From contig CAJXXJ010000026.1 of NCBI GenBank assembly GCA_913062745.1, positions 1 to 14,737 on the forward strand: a stretch of DNA of 14,737 nt. The letters run 5' to 3'. The notes beneath the pieces were generated by a model. It had not been told where the DNA came from, ran no database searches, and saw only the letters and a program-made list of their open reading frames with translations. This document shows positions 7,088 to 14,350 of this stretch, in pieces. Position numbers and translations under genes: made by a program. The stretch is from an uncultured Phaeodactylibacter sp. GTDB taxonomy: Bacteria; Bacteroidota; Bacteroidia; Chitinophagales; Saprospiraceae. Numbering within the stretch: position 1 is the first letter of the stretch; every line of letters begins with the position of its first letter.

Positions 7088-8719
7088 CTATTCAAAGGTC
7101 AGCTCTCCCAGCCGGTAGCCCTTGCCCCATTCTCCGTAGATAATCATGCGCCGGCTGCCTACCTGACGGCATACTTTGGGCCGGGAAAGCACCCGGTTCT
7201 GTGTTTTGATCGGATACATCTGCAATTCGCCGTCTTTGGTAACCTCAGCCAGCGTGAGGACAGGCCGGCGGGTGTCGATATTGTAAAGCCGGTCGCTGCC
7301 GTCCTCTGCGAAGTTACGGCTATTATCATTAAAGACGAAGAAGAGGCGGTCCCGGACTACAGCCATCGCATACGAAGAGTAATAACCGCCGTCGTTCAGC
7401 GTGCGCTGCAGCTTGGGTATGCGCGCCGACCACTCTATGGAGCCGTCGGGCCGGATGTTGACCACGATGATGTCATTGTAGTTGAAGACGTAGTCGACCT
7501 GTTGGTTGTTCATCATCATAGGGTCGTAAAAGAAGGGATCCCACCGGAAGAAGCGGTTTTGTGCAAAATTATTTCTGAAGCGCTCCAGCACGAAGTACTG
7601 CTCGGCGATAAGGACGGCCCCTCCGTCACTACGCAGGATCAGCTTATCCAGCGAATACTGCCGCAGTTCTGCTTCCCGGTCGCGGTTGTCTTCTCCCTCA
7701 GCCCGGGCAGCGCGCCGGGAGCTGCCACTGCCCAGCCCCTGTGCCCGAAATTCAAAGTCAAATTCTGAAAAGCGGACGTTGGATACTTTCTTCTGCTCCA
7801 GGTCGAGATTAAAAAAACAGGTGCCTTTCACGGAGTTGGCGTCCTGCTCGGAGTAAAAACCGGCGCAGACCAGCTTGCCATCGTTGCCCATCTTAAACGT
7901 AAGGTCCGTAATAAAACGGTCCTTCATGCCTATCTGATACTCGTGTTTGTCTTCGCCGTTTTTGGTGTAAGCCAGGATGATGTACTGATAATTGGGTATT
8001 CCACCCCGGCTGTCGCGTGTGCCGCTCAGGTATTGTTTGCCTAGCAGGAATACATTCCCGGCCTCGTCGAATTTATAATCTTCCACTTCAAACTGCTGCT
8101 CACTGTAAGGCAGGATAATATCCTTTTTCCAGATCAACTGCAGCTGATTGTCGAAAATCCGGAAGGTAAAACGCTCCGGCTCCCGCTTTTTGCTGTCGAG
8201 CTGGCTGAAGATAAACACTTTGGTACTGTCCTCCGATACAGCAATCTCAAAGCGCCCCGGGCGCGCCTGATTGGGTGCGGGCGTTTCGGCAATTTTCACT
8301 ACGTTGCCGGAGGGGATCATCTTTTGGTTCAGCGTCTGAAAGAAAAGGTAATTCATGCGCTGTGCCTCGTTCAGGAAGCTGGTAAAGAAATAAAACTGCC
8401 CGTTGAGTTTCACCATATCCTCGAAGCGGCGGCGATTGCCTTTGTACTTCAGCTGCAGCTCCTGAGAGCGCTGCAGCAGCTGTTCGCCATCGTAGCGCTC
8501 CAGAAATGCTTTGGGGTGGCTGAAGGTGCCTGCCTGTTTTTGCCGAAGCAGATAGTAATAGTCGGGGCCGACATCCACCACCTTTGTGATGGTGGAATTA
8601 TTGGGTTCGTTGTACGCGGCGCCCCATTCGATGCTCGCCGGAGCGGTCGCTTTTTGTGCGTGTAAACAGGAAAAGCCGCCCAGCAACAGAAGCGAGGCGA
8701 CAAGGGAACGTATCATCAT
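7088..8719 (-). CDS. Secreted protein of unknown function, probably beta-propeller-like
   Basis: I do not recognise a named family. The 543-aa protein has a signal peptide (hydrophobic core 5-16, cleavage probably after HA at 20-21, before Q22). Cys18 is followed by L-H-A-Q and is a poor lipobox, so it is probably soluble or surface-associated, not a lipoprotein. The rest is rich in short beta strands with repeated motifs such as FYFFTSFL, KVFIFSQL, NVFLLGKQY, LVCAGFYS, VLIAEQYF, RLFFVFND and MIIYGEWG, spaced roughly 50-70 residues apart, which fits a propeller. Residues 327-352 are a charged Gly/Ser/Arg/Glu insert, and 389-405 is aromatic and Met/Asn-rich. It lies 56 bases after porD and 25 bases before purN on the same strand. 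Its place among bamD, porD and a PorE-like gene suggests an envelope role, but this is only context. Confidence 0.75.
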   Translation of the reverse strand: MMIRSLVASLLLLGGFSCLHAQKATAPASIEWGAAYNEPNNSTITKVVDVGPDYYYLLRQKQAGTFSHPKAFLERYDGEQLLQRSQELQLKYKGNRRRFEDMVKLNGQFYFFTSFLNEAQRMNYLFFQTLNQKMIPSGNVVKIAETPAPNQARPGRFEIAVSEDSTKVFIFSQLDSKKREPERFTFRIFDNQLQLIWKKDIILPYSEQQFEVEDYKFDEAGNVFLLGKQYLSGTRDSRGGIPNYQYIILAYTKNGEDKHEYQIGMKDRFITDLTFKMGNDGKLVCAGFYSEQDANSVKGTCFFNLDLEQKKVSNVRFSEFDFEFRAQGLGSGSSRRAARAEGEDNRDREAELRQYSLDKLILRSDGGAVLIAEQYFVLERFRNNFAQNRFFRWDPFFYDPMMMNNQQVDYVFNYNDIIVVNIRPDGSIEWSARIPKLQRTLNDGGYYSSYAMAVVRDRLFFVFNDNSRNFAEDGSDRLYNIDTRRPVLTLAEVTKDGELQMYPIKTQNRVLSRPKVCRQVGSRRMIIYGEWGKGYRLGELTFE

Positions 8720-8775
8720 GTTAGCAATGCCTTTCGTAATCTTAATAATTGACCTCGGCCGCCGCCCCTGCGGGT

Positions 8776-9678
8776 TTATTTGATAGCCCGGTAAGTGGAG
8801 GCGTTGGTTGCGTCTATAGTCGTCATCACATTGATGACGGTTTGCTTTTGCTGAGGGTCGCCCAGCTTAAAGATTTCCCGGATTTCCTCCGATTTGGTAT
8901 CTGAAAAAATCTGGATAATCATAGAGTTGGGATAGGCCCGGTCTACAGCTTTGACCTGTTCCAGGGCAGCGGCGATGATGGCGCGGGAAGTGCCTACATC
9001 ATTAGCCGCTACATCAAGCCCCTGCCGGTGGTATTCGTACCAGGCCTGGCGGAAGTCGCGTACCCGTGGGGAGTTGAGGTTTTCCATCAGGAAATAACGG
9101 CTCGGGTCCCCGTCGATAGCGCGCCAGCCGGGATTAGCGCTTGCCTGTGATTCCGGCACGGTGTTAACGATTTCCTGCATGGTCTGCAGGTGCTCTTCTC
9201 CGCCGAAGGGCGAAAAGCTATCGTAGTCCAGCGCAAGGATTGCGTAAGCGTAAAAGCCTAGTGCCGAGGAGAGATTGTCGTTGAAGCGGTTCTTCGCGAA
9301 TTGAATAGGCTGGAACTGCTCGTAAACGAAAGTGACGTTTTTGTCGATGTAGTTGAGCAGCGGCGTTTCGTAATCAGAGCCGTATACCGGACGGGAAGCC
9401 TGTATGGCGAAGTCCGCTTTAAAAGCAATGGGCGAAATTTCTTCCTGCACGGTAATCAGGATAGTCGCCTCGATGCGCTCTTCGGGCTGAAACTCGTCAT
9501 CTGTCCACTTTTGGTTATTCATGAAGTCAGCCACTTCCTGCCTGAGGGTTTCGAAGACCTTGGGGTCCGCCTGCTGCAGTTTTTGAGTATTGGTCCGTAC
9601 AGTAACGTTGAGTTCCTGTGCATTCATAGAGAAAGGAGCCATACCAAGCAGTACACCGAGTAACAACAGCGTTCGCAT
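8776..9678 (-). CDS. porD: PorD (DUF4835 family), type IX secretion-linked protein
   Basis: The product is 300 aa when started at 9678, with a signal peptide (about 1-21, MRTLLLLGVLLG core, ending NA before Q). An in-frame ATG at 9717 would add 13 residues, but it lies within the end of coaBC and would put charged, Pro-containing sequence before the signal core. The mature part opens with ELNVTVRTNTQKLQQADPKV, followed by the conserved family block around FADFMNNQ-KWTDD and RIEATILITV, then NRPVYGS-like RPVYGSDYETPLLNY and a helical C-terminal half. PorD is needed for T9SS function in Porphyromonas but its exact job is not clear. The start is 4 bases after the coaBC stop codon, so translation is probably coupled. 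In many Bacteroidota recN comes next; here the 543-aa gene does. Confidence 0.88.
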   Translation of the reverse strand: MRTLLLLGVLLGMAPFSMNAQELNVTVRTNTQKLQQADPKVFETLRQEVADFMNNQKWTDDEFQPEERIEATILITVQEEISPIAFKADFAIQASRPVYGSDYETPLLNYIDKNVTFVYEQFQPIQFAKNRFNDNLSSALGFYAYAILALDYDSFSPFGGEEHLQTMQEIVNTVPESQASANPGWRAIDGDPSRYFLMENLNSPRVRDFRQAWYEYHRQGLDVAANDVGTSRAIIAAALEQVKAVDRAYPNSMIIQIFSDTKSEEIREIFKLGDPQQKQTVINVMTTIDATNASTYRAIK

Positions 9679-9682
9679 AAAG

Positions 9683-10891
9683 CTAATTTTTTTCGGTAAA
9701 AAGGGATTCGATTTCATCCAGCAGGTCAGCAGCTACTGCCCGCTTAGTTTTTAACTCTAATTCCCGGGTCTTATTGCCTGCCCGGATCAGGCTGACCTTG
9801 TTGGTATCGTGCCCAAACCCGGCACCTTCATCCTGCAGGGAGTTCAACACGATTAAATCGAGGTTTTTGCGCTGCAGCTTACCACGGGCATGGGCTTCCG
9901 CATTGTGCGTTTCCAGAGCGAAGCCGATCAGGTACTGCCCGGGCGTTTTGCTTTGGCCGAGGGTAAGAGCGATGTCCGGGTTTTTGACCAGCTGAAGTTC
10001 CAGGTGGTCGCCTTTTTTCTTGATTTTCTCTTCTGCTGCGGTAGCCGGGCGGTAGTCAGCGACGGCAGCAGCCATGATGGCTACATCGCACGCAGGAAAC
10101 GCGGCCATAGCGGCATCATACATTTCCCGGGCAGTGGTTACCCGATGCAGCCTGATGCTTTCGCTCTCTGGCTGCAGAGCCGAAGGGCCGAGTATGAGGG
10201 TGACGGAAGCTCCACGGGCAGCGGCTTCTTCTGCTATAGCAATGCCCATTTTACCGCTGGAATGGTTGCCGATGAAGCGCACAGGGTCAATGGGTTCGTA
10301 AGTGGGGCCGGCGGTGATGAGCACCGACTTGCCACTCATGGATAGGCTGCGGTTAAAAAAACGGTTCAGCGCCTGCACGATATGCTCTGGCTCTGCCATG
10401 CGGCCGGCACCGCTGAGGCCACTGGCCAGCTCGCCCTCTTCTACGTCAATAAGGTGGTTGCCATACGTTTGCAGCTGCTTTACGTTTTGCTGTGTGGAAG
10501 GGTGCATCCACATATCAAGGTCCATTGCCGGAGCGAAAAAGACGGGGCAGCGTGCGGAGAGATAGACCGCAGTGAGGATATTGTCTGCAAGGCCGTTAGC
10601 CAGCTTAGCCAGCGAAGTAGCAGTGAGGGGCGCAATAATCATTGCATCTGCCCACAGCCCCAAATCGACATGGTTATTCCAGCTATCTTCTGAAGATACC
10701 TGCGTATAAACGCTGCGGCGGGAAAGGGTGGACAGGGTAAGCGGGCTGATGAAGGAAGTAGCGGCCGGTGTCATAAGCACCTGTACCTCAGCGCCGGCTT
10801 TGATGAGCAGGCGGGTAAGCAAAGCAGACTTGTAGGCAGCAATGCTGCCCGTGATGCCCAGCAAAATCTTTTTCCCCTGCAGTGTAGGCAT
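9683..10891 (-). CDS. coaBC: Bifunctional CoaBC: phosphopantothenoylcysteine synthetase/decarboxylase
   Basis: This enzyme joins cysteine to phosphopantothenate (CoaB) and decarboxylates the product (CoaC) in coenzyme A synthesis. Starting at 10891 it has 402 aa, close to the 406 of E. coli Dfp; an upstream ATG at 10954 would add 21 residues before the conserved first strand. The CoaC half (1-185) has GITGSIAAYK, active-site His74 (NNHVDLGLWAD), APLTATSLAKLANGLADN and PAMDLDMW. The CoaB half (from about 188) has ITAGPTYEPIDPVRFIGNHSSGKMG, AAAVADYRP and KIKKKG. Two CoaC positions differ from E. coli: the Asn of PAMN is Asp124, and the Cys of the ACG clamp motif is Ser157 (ELASGLSGAGRM). I believe such forms occur in other Bacteroidota, but cannot check here. 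It follows rpoZ by 109 bases that hold a hairpin. Confidence 0.95.
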   Translation of the reverse strand: MPTLQGKKILLGITGSIAAYKSALLTRLLIKAGAEVQVLMTPAATSFISPLTLSTLSRRSVYTQVSSEDSWNNHVDLGLWADAMIIAPLTATSLAKLANGLADNILTAVYLSARCPVFFAPAMDLDMWMHPSTQQNVKQLQTYGNHLIDVEEGELASGLSGAGRMAEPEHIVQALNRFFNRSLSMSGKSVLITAGPTYEPIDPVRFIGNHSSGKMGIAIAEEAAARGASVTLILGPSALQPESESIRLHRVTTAREMYDAAMAAFPACDVAIMAAAVADYRPATAAEEKIKKKGDHLELQLVKNPDIALTLGQSKTPGQYLIGFALETHNAEAHARGKLQRKNLDLIVLNSLQDEGAGFGHDTNKVSLIRAGNKTRELELKTKRAVAADLLDEIESLFTEKN

Positions 10892-10919
10892 GTAGTGAAA
10901 TAAAATTAGCCCCGCTTTC

Positions 10920-10970
10920 AGCGCCTGCCGCAGAACGGAGGGCAAAACAGCCACTCCTGCAGCAGGCGCT
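10920..10970 (-). other. Inverted repeat between rpoZ and coaBC
   Basis: The 9-base arms 10920-10928 (agcgcctgc) and 10962-10970 (gcaggcgct) are perfect inverse complements. An inner GCAG/CTGC pair (10930-10933 with 10957-10960) shortens the 33-base gap. On the minus strand no T run follows directly, so it does not look like a strong terminator. It is followed by TAATTTTA, a 7-of-8 match to the Bacteroidota -7 box, before the coaBC ATG. It could stabilise, attenuate or reset transcription inside the operon. Confidence 0.4.
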
Positions 10971-11000
10971 CAATACGGGGCATACTGGCAAAGGTTTTGC

Positions 11001-11339
11001 CTAGAAATCTTCTTCTTTCTTATTGTAGCGGTGGTACAGCTCGCCGTTGAGGTACTCCTCCGTAGCGATGATCACCGGGTTAGGCAGGCGCTCGTAGAAC
11101 TTGGAGATTTCAATCTGCTCCTTGTTCTCGCTGACCTCCTCAATAGCATCGGAGGATACAGCAAACTCGTCCAGCTTCTGATGCAGCTCGTGCTTCAGGT
11201 CTACGGCAAGTTGCTTGGAACGCTTCGTGATGATAGCGAGGGCTTCGTATACATTATTGGTGTTGGAAGCCATGCCGTGTACGTCACGGGCGCGCACATT
11301 AGGATCCAGTCCCTGCACTTTGGTTTTGATATCTGACAT
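11001..11339 (-). CDS. rpoZ: RNA polymerase omega subunit (Bacteroidota type)
   Basis: Omega is the small chaperone-like subunit of RNA polymerase that binds beta prime. The 112-aa product has the Bacteroidota form: VRARDV (15-20), then TNNVYEALAIITKRSKQLA (27-45), the omega core, followed by an acidic middle (57-80) and a conserved tail with NPVIIATEEYLNGELYHRY (87-105). The start at 11339 lies within the last codons of bamD, an overlap of 41 bases in another frame. A later ATG at 11273 would remove the conserved VRARD segment, so the upstream start is preferred. Its place between bamD and coaBC is the standard order in this phylum, and it supports the identification. Confidence 0.9.
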   Translation of the reverse strand: MSDIKTKVQGLDPNVRARDVHGMASNTNNVYEALAIITKRSKQLAVDLKHELHQKLDEFAVSSDAIEEVSENKEQIEISKFYERLPNPVIIATEEYLNGELYHRYNKKEEDF

Positions 11340-12138
11340 CTTCGAGGTCTTTTAATTGTTTCTCTGATTTTAACAACATCTGCTTCACTTCGTTCTGATA
11401 GCCGCTTGTTTCGTAGCGGTTCAGGTATTCTTTGGCACGCTGAACGGTATCGGCGTAGCGCTCGAATTGTTTCTCAACGAAGCTGTTTTCTGCCAGCAGA
11501 AAGGCAGAGCGTATAGTCATATAACGGATTTCCTCCACATTTTCGGAATCCGGGAAGTCTTTTAACACATTTTCAAACGACTGTATTGCAGCCTGATAGT
11601 CCTGCAGGTCGAAATACAATTCAGCGGATTTGAAGGCTTTTACCTCCAGTTTGGACCGCATCTCGTCGATCAGCCGGTTGATTTGCGGCACTTTGTCGCT
11701 GTCCGGGTAGGTATTGACGAAGAGCTGAAACTCATCAATGGCTTTACGGGTGTAGGTTTGGTCCAGGCGGAAAGTCGGCGACAGCTGGTAATTGGAAAAG
11801 GCAGACATGAAGTCTGCTTCCTGCCGCATCTCACTTGTGGAGTAGGTATTGCTGAAGTTCTTAAAATAGTAAGAGGCCAGTATATACTGTTGCAGATGGT
11901 AGTAAGTGTAGGCATACTTAAAGTAAATCTCCTCCGCTTCCTTTCTGCCCCGGTAGCTGCTGATGATAATCTCGAACAGCGTCTGCGCTTTCTGGTACTC
12001 CTGATCGTCGTAGTACTGCAGCGCTTTGTCATATATCAGGCTGGCCTCTCCACTGGAGCGGATTTTCTCAAACTCGCTCTTGCAGGACGAGGCAAGCATC
12101 ACTAAACCAACTACGGCGATAAAAAGTGTCTTTTTCAT
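11299..12138 (-). CDS. bamD: Outer membrane assembly lipoprotein BamD
   Basis: BamD is the periplasmic-side lipoprotein that works with BamA to insert beta-barrels into the outer membrane. The 279-aa product has a lipoprotein signal peptide with lipobox LASSC, so Cys19 should be lipidated. TPR helices follow: YDKALQYYDDQEYQKAQTLFE (35-55), AEEIYFKYAYTYYHLQQYILASYYF (67-91), KAIDEFQLFVNTYPDSDKVP (131-150) and a last pair around SAELYFDLQDYQAAIQSFENVLKDFPDS (170-197). Length and layout agree with the family. It is the first gene of the minus-strand block, directly behind a promoter-like sequence, and its end overlaps rpoZ by 41 bases. The C-terminal 20 residues are polar and probably disordered. 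Confidence 0.92.
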   Translation of the reverse strand: MKKTLFIAVVGLVMLASSCKSEFEKIRSSGEASLIYDKALQYYDDQEYQKAQTLFEIIISSYRGRKEAEEIYFKYAYTYYHLQQYILASYYFKNFSNTYSTSEMRQEADFMSAFSNYQLSPTFRLDQTYTRKAIDEFQLFVNTYPDSDKVPQINRLIDEMRSKLEVKAFKSAELYFDLQDYQAAIQSFENVLKDFPDSENVEEIRYMTIRSAFLLAENSFVEKQFERYADTVQRAKEYLNRYETSGYQNEVKQMLLKSEKQLKDLEDVRYQNQSAGTGS

Positions 12139-12410
12139 AAGGGTGCAAAATTATGCTTTTTCGGGCAATTGTTCAAGCTTGCCGCCTTAATAGAGGCCGT
12201 ACAGCGCAGAATGGTTGGTCCGGTGGGCGGATGAAACCGGCCTTTTCTTCGGGGGATTGCAGCAGCAGCCGATGCCGGCAGAAGGGCGGCCGGCCTGCAA
12301 AGCATTTCCGAACCGGTAGAAAATTACGCGGTAATACGCTATATTTCGCACCACGCCGGCCACACCGGCGGATAAGGGCTGGTACCGGCCCGAGCTTCAA
12401 CCGCATCCGA
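12139..12410. other. Divergent intergenic region bamD / DUF3137 gene
   Basis: This 272-base region holds the bamD promoter (12146-12176) on the minus strand. On the plus strand TATATTTC at 12340-12347 matches 7 of 8 bases of the -7 box and could serve the DUF3137 gene, but no TTG element is at the right distance. Two GC-rich dyads follow in the presumed leader: 12354-12359/12365-12370 (cgccgg/ccggcg, 5-base loop) and the near-palindrome ggctggtaccggcc at 12377-12390. The plus frame happens to be open from 12153 but the encoded Arg/Gly/Cys-rich sequence does not look like protein. Confidence 0.45.
12146..12176 (-). promoter_or_regulatory. Bacteroidota-type promoter for the bamD operon
   Basis: Read on the minus strand, TTG (12174-12176), 20 bases, and TAATTTTG (12146-12153) match the phylum's -33 TTG and -7 TAnnTTTG elements at normal spacing. 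The -7 box ends only 7 bases before the bamD ATG (12136-12138). Transcription would start within a few bases of the ATG, giving a leaderless or nearly leaderless message. Seen directly: motif and spacing. Inferred: activity. Confidence 0.55.
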
Positions 12411-13346
12411 ATGAACCGCCTGCACGAGTTCCGAAAATACTACAACCACACGATTCATCCGGAATTGCTCCGGATGGAACGGCACCGCATACGGCTGCTG
12501 CGGCTGCTGGCCTTCTCCGGCATCATCCTGTTTGCCCTCATTCTTTTTGAATTCTACATCGACCTGCTGGCGCTTACGCTTTTCCTCAGCATCCCGATCG
12601 GGCTGTACGTATTTTACCTTTTTTACCGCATACAGCGTTTCCGCCTCACCTTCAAGCCCAATGTCATGAATCTGCTGCTCGACTTTATAGACGATGGCAT
12701 CAACTTTGACCCTTCGGAGCCACTGCGGTACGATGCTAAGGGCAGCATCAGCCGGGAGCGTTTTATGGAAAGCCAGATTTTTGCGGTAAAGCCGGCAGTG
12801 TACCGGGGCGAAGACTACATCACCGGCAAGGTAGGGGAAATGCGCTTCGAAATGAGCGAGCTGGTGGTGGAAGAAACCTCGCCGGTGCAGTCGGGGCTAC
12901 GCACTGTTTTCAACGGAGTATTTCTGCACGCCACCTTTCCCGAAGAAGCAGAAGGCAGGCTGATCGTCTGGCCGCGGGCGCACCGCAACCGGCTTTTCAC
13001 CTCTATCAAAGCGTTCAACTGGGATGGAGGCGTAAATATGGATTACGAAATCCTCAACGATGAGTTTCGGGAAGCATTCATGACCTACGCTACTACTGAC
13101 ACCAAGGTAGCCGGCATCCTTTCCATGCCCATGCAGGAAGCACTTGTGGAGTACCGCTTACAGACCGGAAAGGAGATTTACCTCTCCTTTGACGATCAGG
13201 AAATCTATGCGGCTGTCACAGAAGAAAAGGACCTTCTGGAGCCGCATCTGCTACGCTCCAACTTGAGTTTCGAGCTGGTCCGCGAGTTTTTTGAAGACAT
13301 CACGCTGCTCCTCCGGATCGCCGAAAACTTTGACCAAACCCACTAA
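12411..13346 (+). CDS. DUF3137 family membrane protein
   Basis: With the start at 12411 the product has 311 aa, normal for DUF3137 (PF11335). A short helical N-terminus (1-30, MNRLHEFRKYYN) is followed by two membrane segments (about 33-48 and 53-73) with a very short loop, and then a soluble domain that should face the cytoplasm. Recognisable family blocks are FMESQIF (about 117-123), GEDYITGKVGEMRFEMSEL (about 131-149), VFNGVFLHATF (about 164-174) and the C-terminal FDDQEIYAAV and FFEDITLLLRIAE. The function of the family is unknown. The frame extends upstream to 12153, but that part contains hairpins and has no protein-like composition. It converges on the stress protein gene; their stop codons overlap in CTAA at 13343-13346. 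Confidence 0.82.
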   Translation: MNRLHEFRKYYNHTIHPELLRMERHRIRLLRLLAFSGIILFALILFEFYIDLLALTLFLSIPIGLYVFYLFYRIQRFRLTFKPNVMNLLLDFIDDGINFDPSEPLRYDAKGSISRERFMESQIFAVKPAVYRGEDYITGKVGEMRFEMSELVVEETSPVQSGLRTVFNGVFLHATFPEEAEGRLIVWPRAHRNRLFTSIKAFNWDGGVNMDYEILNDEFREAFMTYATTDTKVAGILSMPMQEALVEYRLQTGKEIYLSFDDQEIYAAVTEEKDLLEPHLLRSNLSFELVREFFEDITLLLRIAENFDQTH

Positions 13347-14146
13347 TCCTTCAACACCAGCAGCGGCACCGGGCTGTTAAAGACCTCCTTGGTGGAAGCG
13401 CTGCTGTGAAACACCTCCTCCAGGAACCCCCGTTTGCGGCGCAGCATACACAGCATTTGCGCCTGCGTGGAAGCTACAAAATCGTTGATGCTCTGGTTGA
13501 TATCCTCTCGGTCCAGCTCATAGTGGAACGAGTGCTCCACCTCATCCAGAAAAAGGTCTACCGATGGGTCAATGCCATCGCGATCAAAGTCCAGCGCCTG
13601 GTGAAATATCCGTACGGGCGCCTGCAGCTGCTTCGAAAGGCGCACCAACGGCTTCAGTATGCCAGCGTGGCCGATGCCCTCGTCATCCACGGCAAACACA
13701 ATTTCTTTTATCGGCTGGTAACTGTGCCCGCTGGGAATGGCGAGCACCGGCGTATCCGCCTCATTGATCACAGCGTTAGTCGTGCTGCCCAGGAATATTT
13801 CCCGCAGGCCGGACGCCCCCTGCGTGCCCATGATGATGAGGTCGTAACCCTGACCGTCCGCCAAGTCGGCAATGACCTGTGCTGTTCCACCACGGAGCAA
13901 CTGTGTGGATAACGGACTGCCGTCCCGGAGGCGCGGTTCCATCTGATGGACGCGGCGGAGCAACTCCTCGGCTGCATCTTTTTTGATGAAGGACTCTACG
14001 GAGACGAACATGCCGGCGGTGCTGCTGACGGTGTAGGTATGCAGCAAGGTGACGCTGCTGCCAAACTCATTGGCCAACTCGATTGCATACCGGAGCGCAT
14101 TATCTGCATTTTCCGAAAAATCGGTTGGCACCAAAAGCTTATTCAT
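13343..14146 (-). CDS. Tandem universal stress protein (UspA family)
   Basis: The 267-aa protein has two Usp domains. The first (1-138) opens with KLLVPTDFSENADNALRYA and has the ATP-binding motif G-x2-G-x9-G-S: Gly107, Gly110 and Gly120-Ser121 in GTQGASGLREIFLGSTTNAV, ending in TPVLAIPS. The second (147-267) begins EIVFAVDDEGI and ends SPVPLLVLKD but its glycine motif is lost (LRRKRGFLEEVFHSSAS), so only one domain should bind nucleotide. Such proteins raise survival under starvation, low oxygen or other stress. It is divergent from the heme-PAS gene, and shared control through the 204-base region between them is plausible. The role in this organism is inferred from family alone. Confidence 0.92.
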   Translation of the reverse strand: MNKLLVPTDFSENADNALRYAIELANEFGSSVTLLHTYTVSSTAGMFVSVESFIKKDAAEELLRRVHQMEPRLRDGSPLSTQLLRGGTAQVIADLADGQGYDLIIMGTQGASGLREIFLGSTTNAVINEADTPVLAIPSGHSYQPIKEIVFAVDDEGIGHAGILKPLVRLSKQLQAPVRIFHQALDFDRDGIDPSVDLFLDEVEHSFHYELDREDINQSINDFVASTQAQMLCMLRRKRGFLEEVFHSSASTKEVFNSPVPLLVLKD

Positions 14147-14350
14147 AGAAGGAGATTAGAATTTATAATGCTTGACCATAATTTCGCGGCTTCCCGGGCA
14201 GCCCCCCATGACAAGAATCAAACACAGGGGGTGACATTTGTCATCCCTTGCCGCCCGGCCGGCTTTCTAACTTGCGGCATATTATATGCATGACGTAAGT
14301 ACCTCGATTGCATCAGCGGTGCCGGAGTATTATCAGTGCTTAAGCCAATA
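14147..14350. promoter_or_regulatory. Divergent control region with dyads and TTGTCAT repeats
   Basis: This 204-base region separates the stress protein gene (minus) from the PAS gene (plus). A 24-base dyad centred on 14237/14238 (TGACA-TT-TGTCA core at 14232-14243, flanked by GGG/CCC pairing out to 14226-14249) looks like an operator. TTGTCAT occurs on the minus strand at 14208-14214 and on the plus strand at 14238-14244; the string TTTGTCATCCC recurs at 14368-14378 within the first codons of the PAS gene. A second small dyad is gcatattatatgc at 14277-14289. I could not place a convincing -7 box for either gene. Confidence 0.4.

Noticed and set aside
6893..7768. 291-codon plus-strand open frame across purN and the 543-aa gene
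   Set aside because: It is antisense to two well-supported genes and crosses their junction, with no recognisable domain.
8648..8719. Lipoprotein signal in the 543-aa protein (Cys18)
   Set aside because: The residues before the Cys (G-F-S) do not fit a lipobox and an A-Q signal peptidase I site follows directly.
12153..12410. Upstream extension of the DUF3137 frame by 86 codons
   Set aside because: The added part is Arg/Gly/Cys-rich, covers the bamD promoter and two hairpins, and precedes the family's usual N-terminus at 12411.
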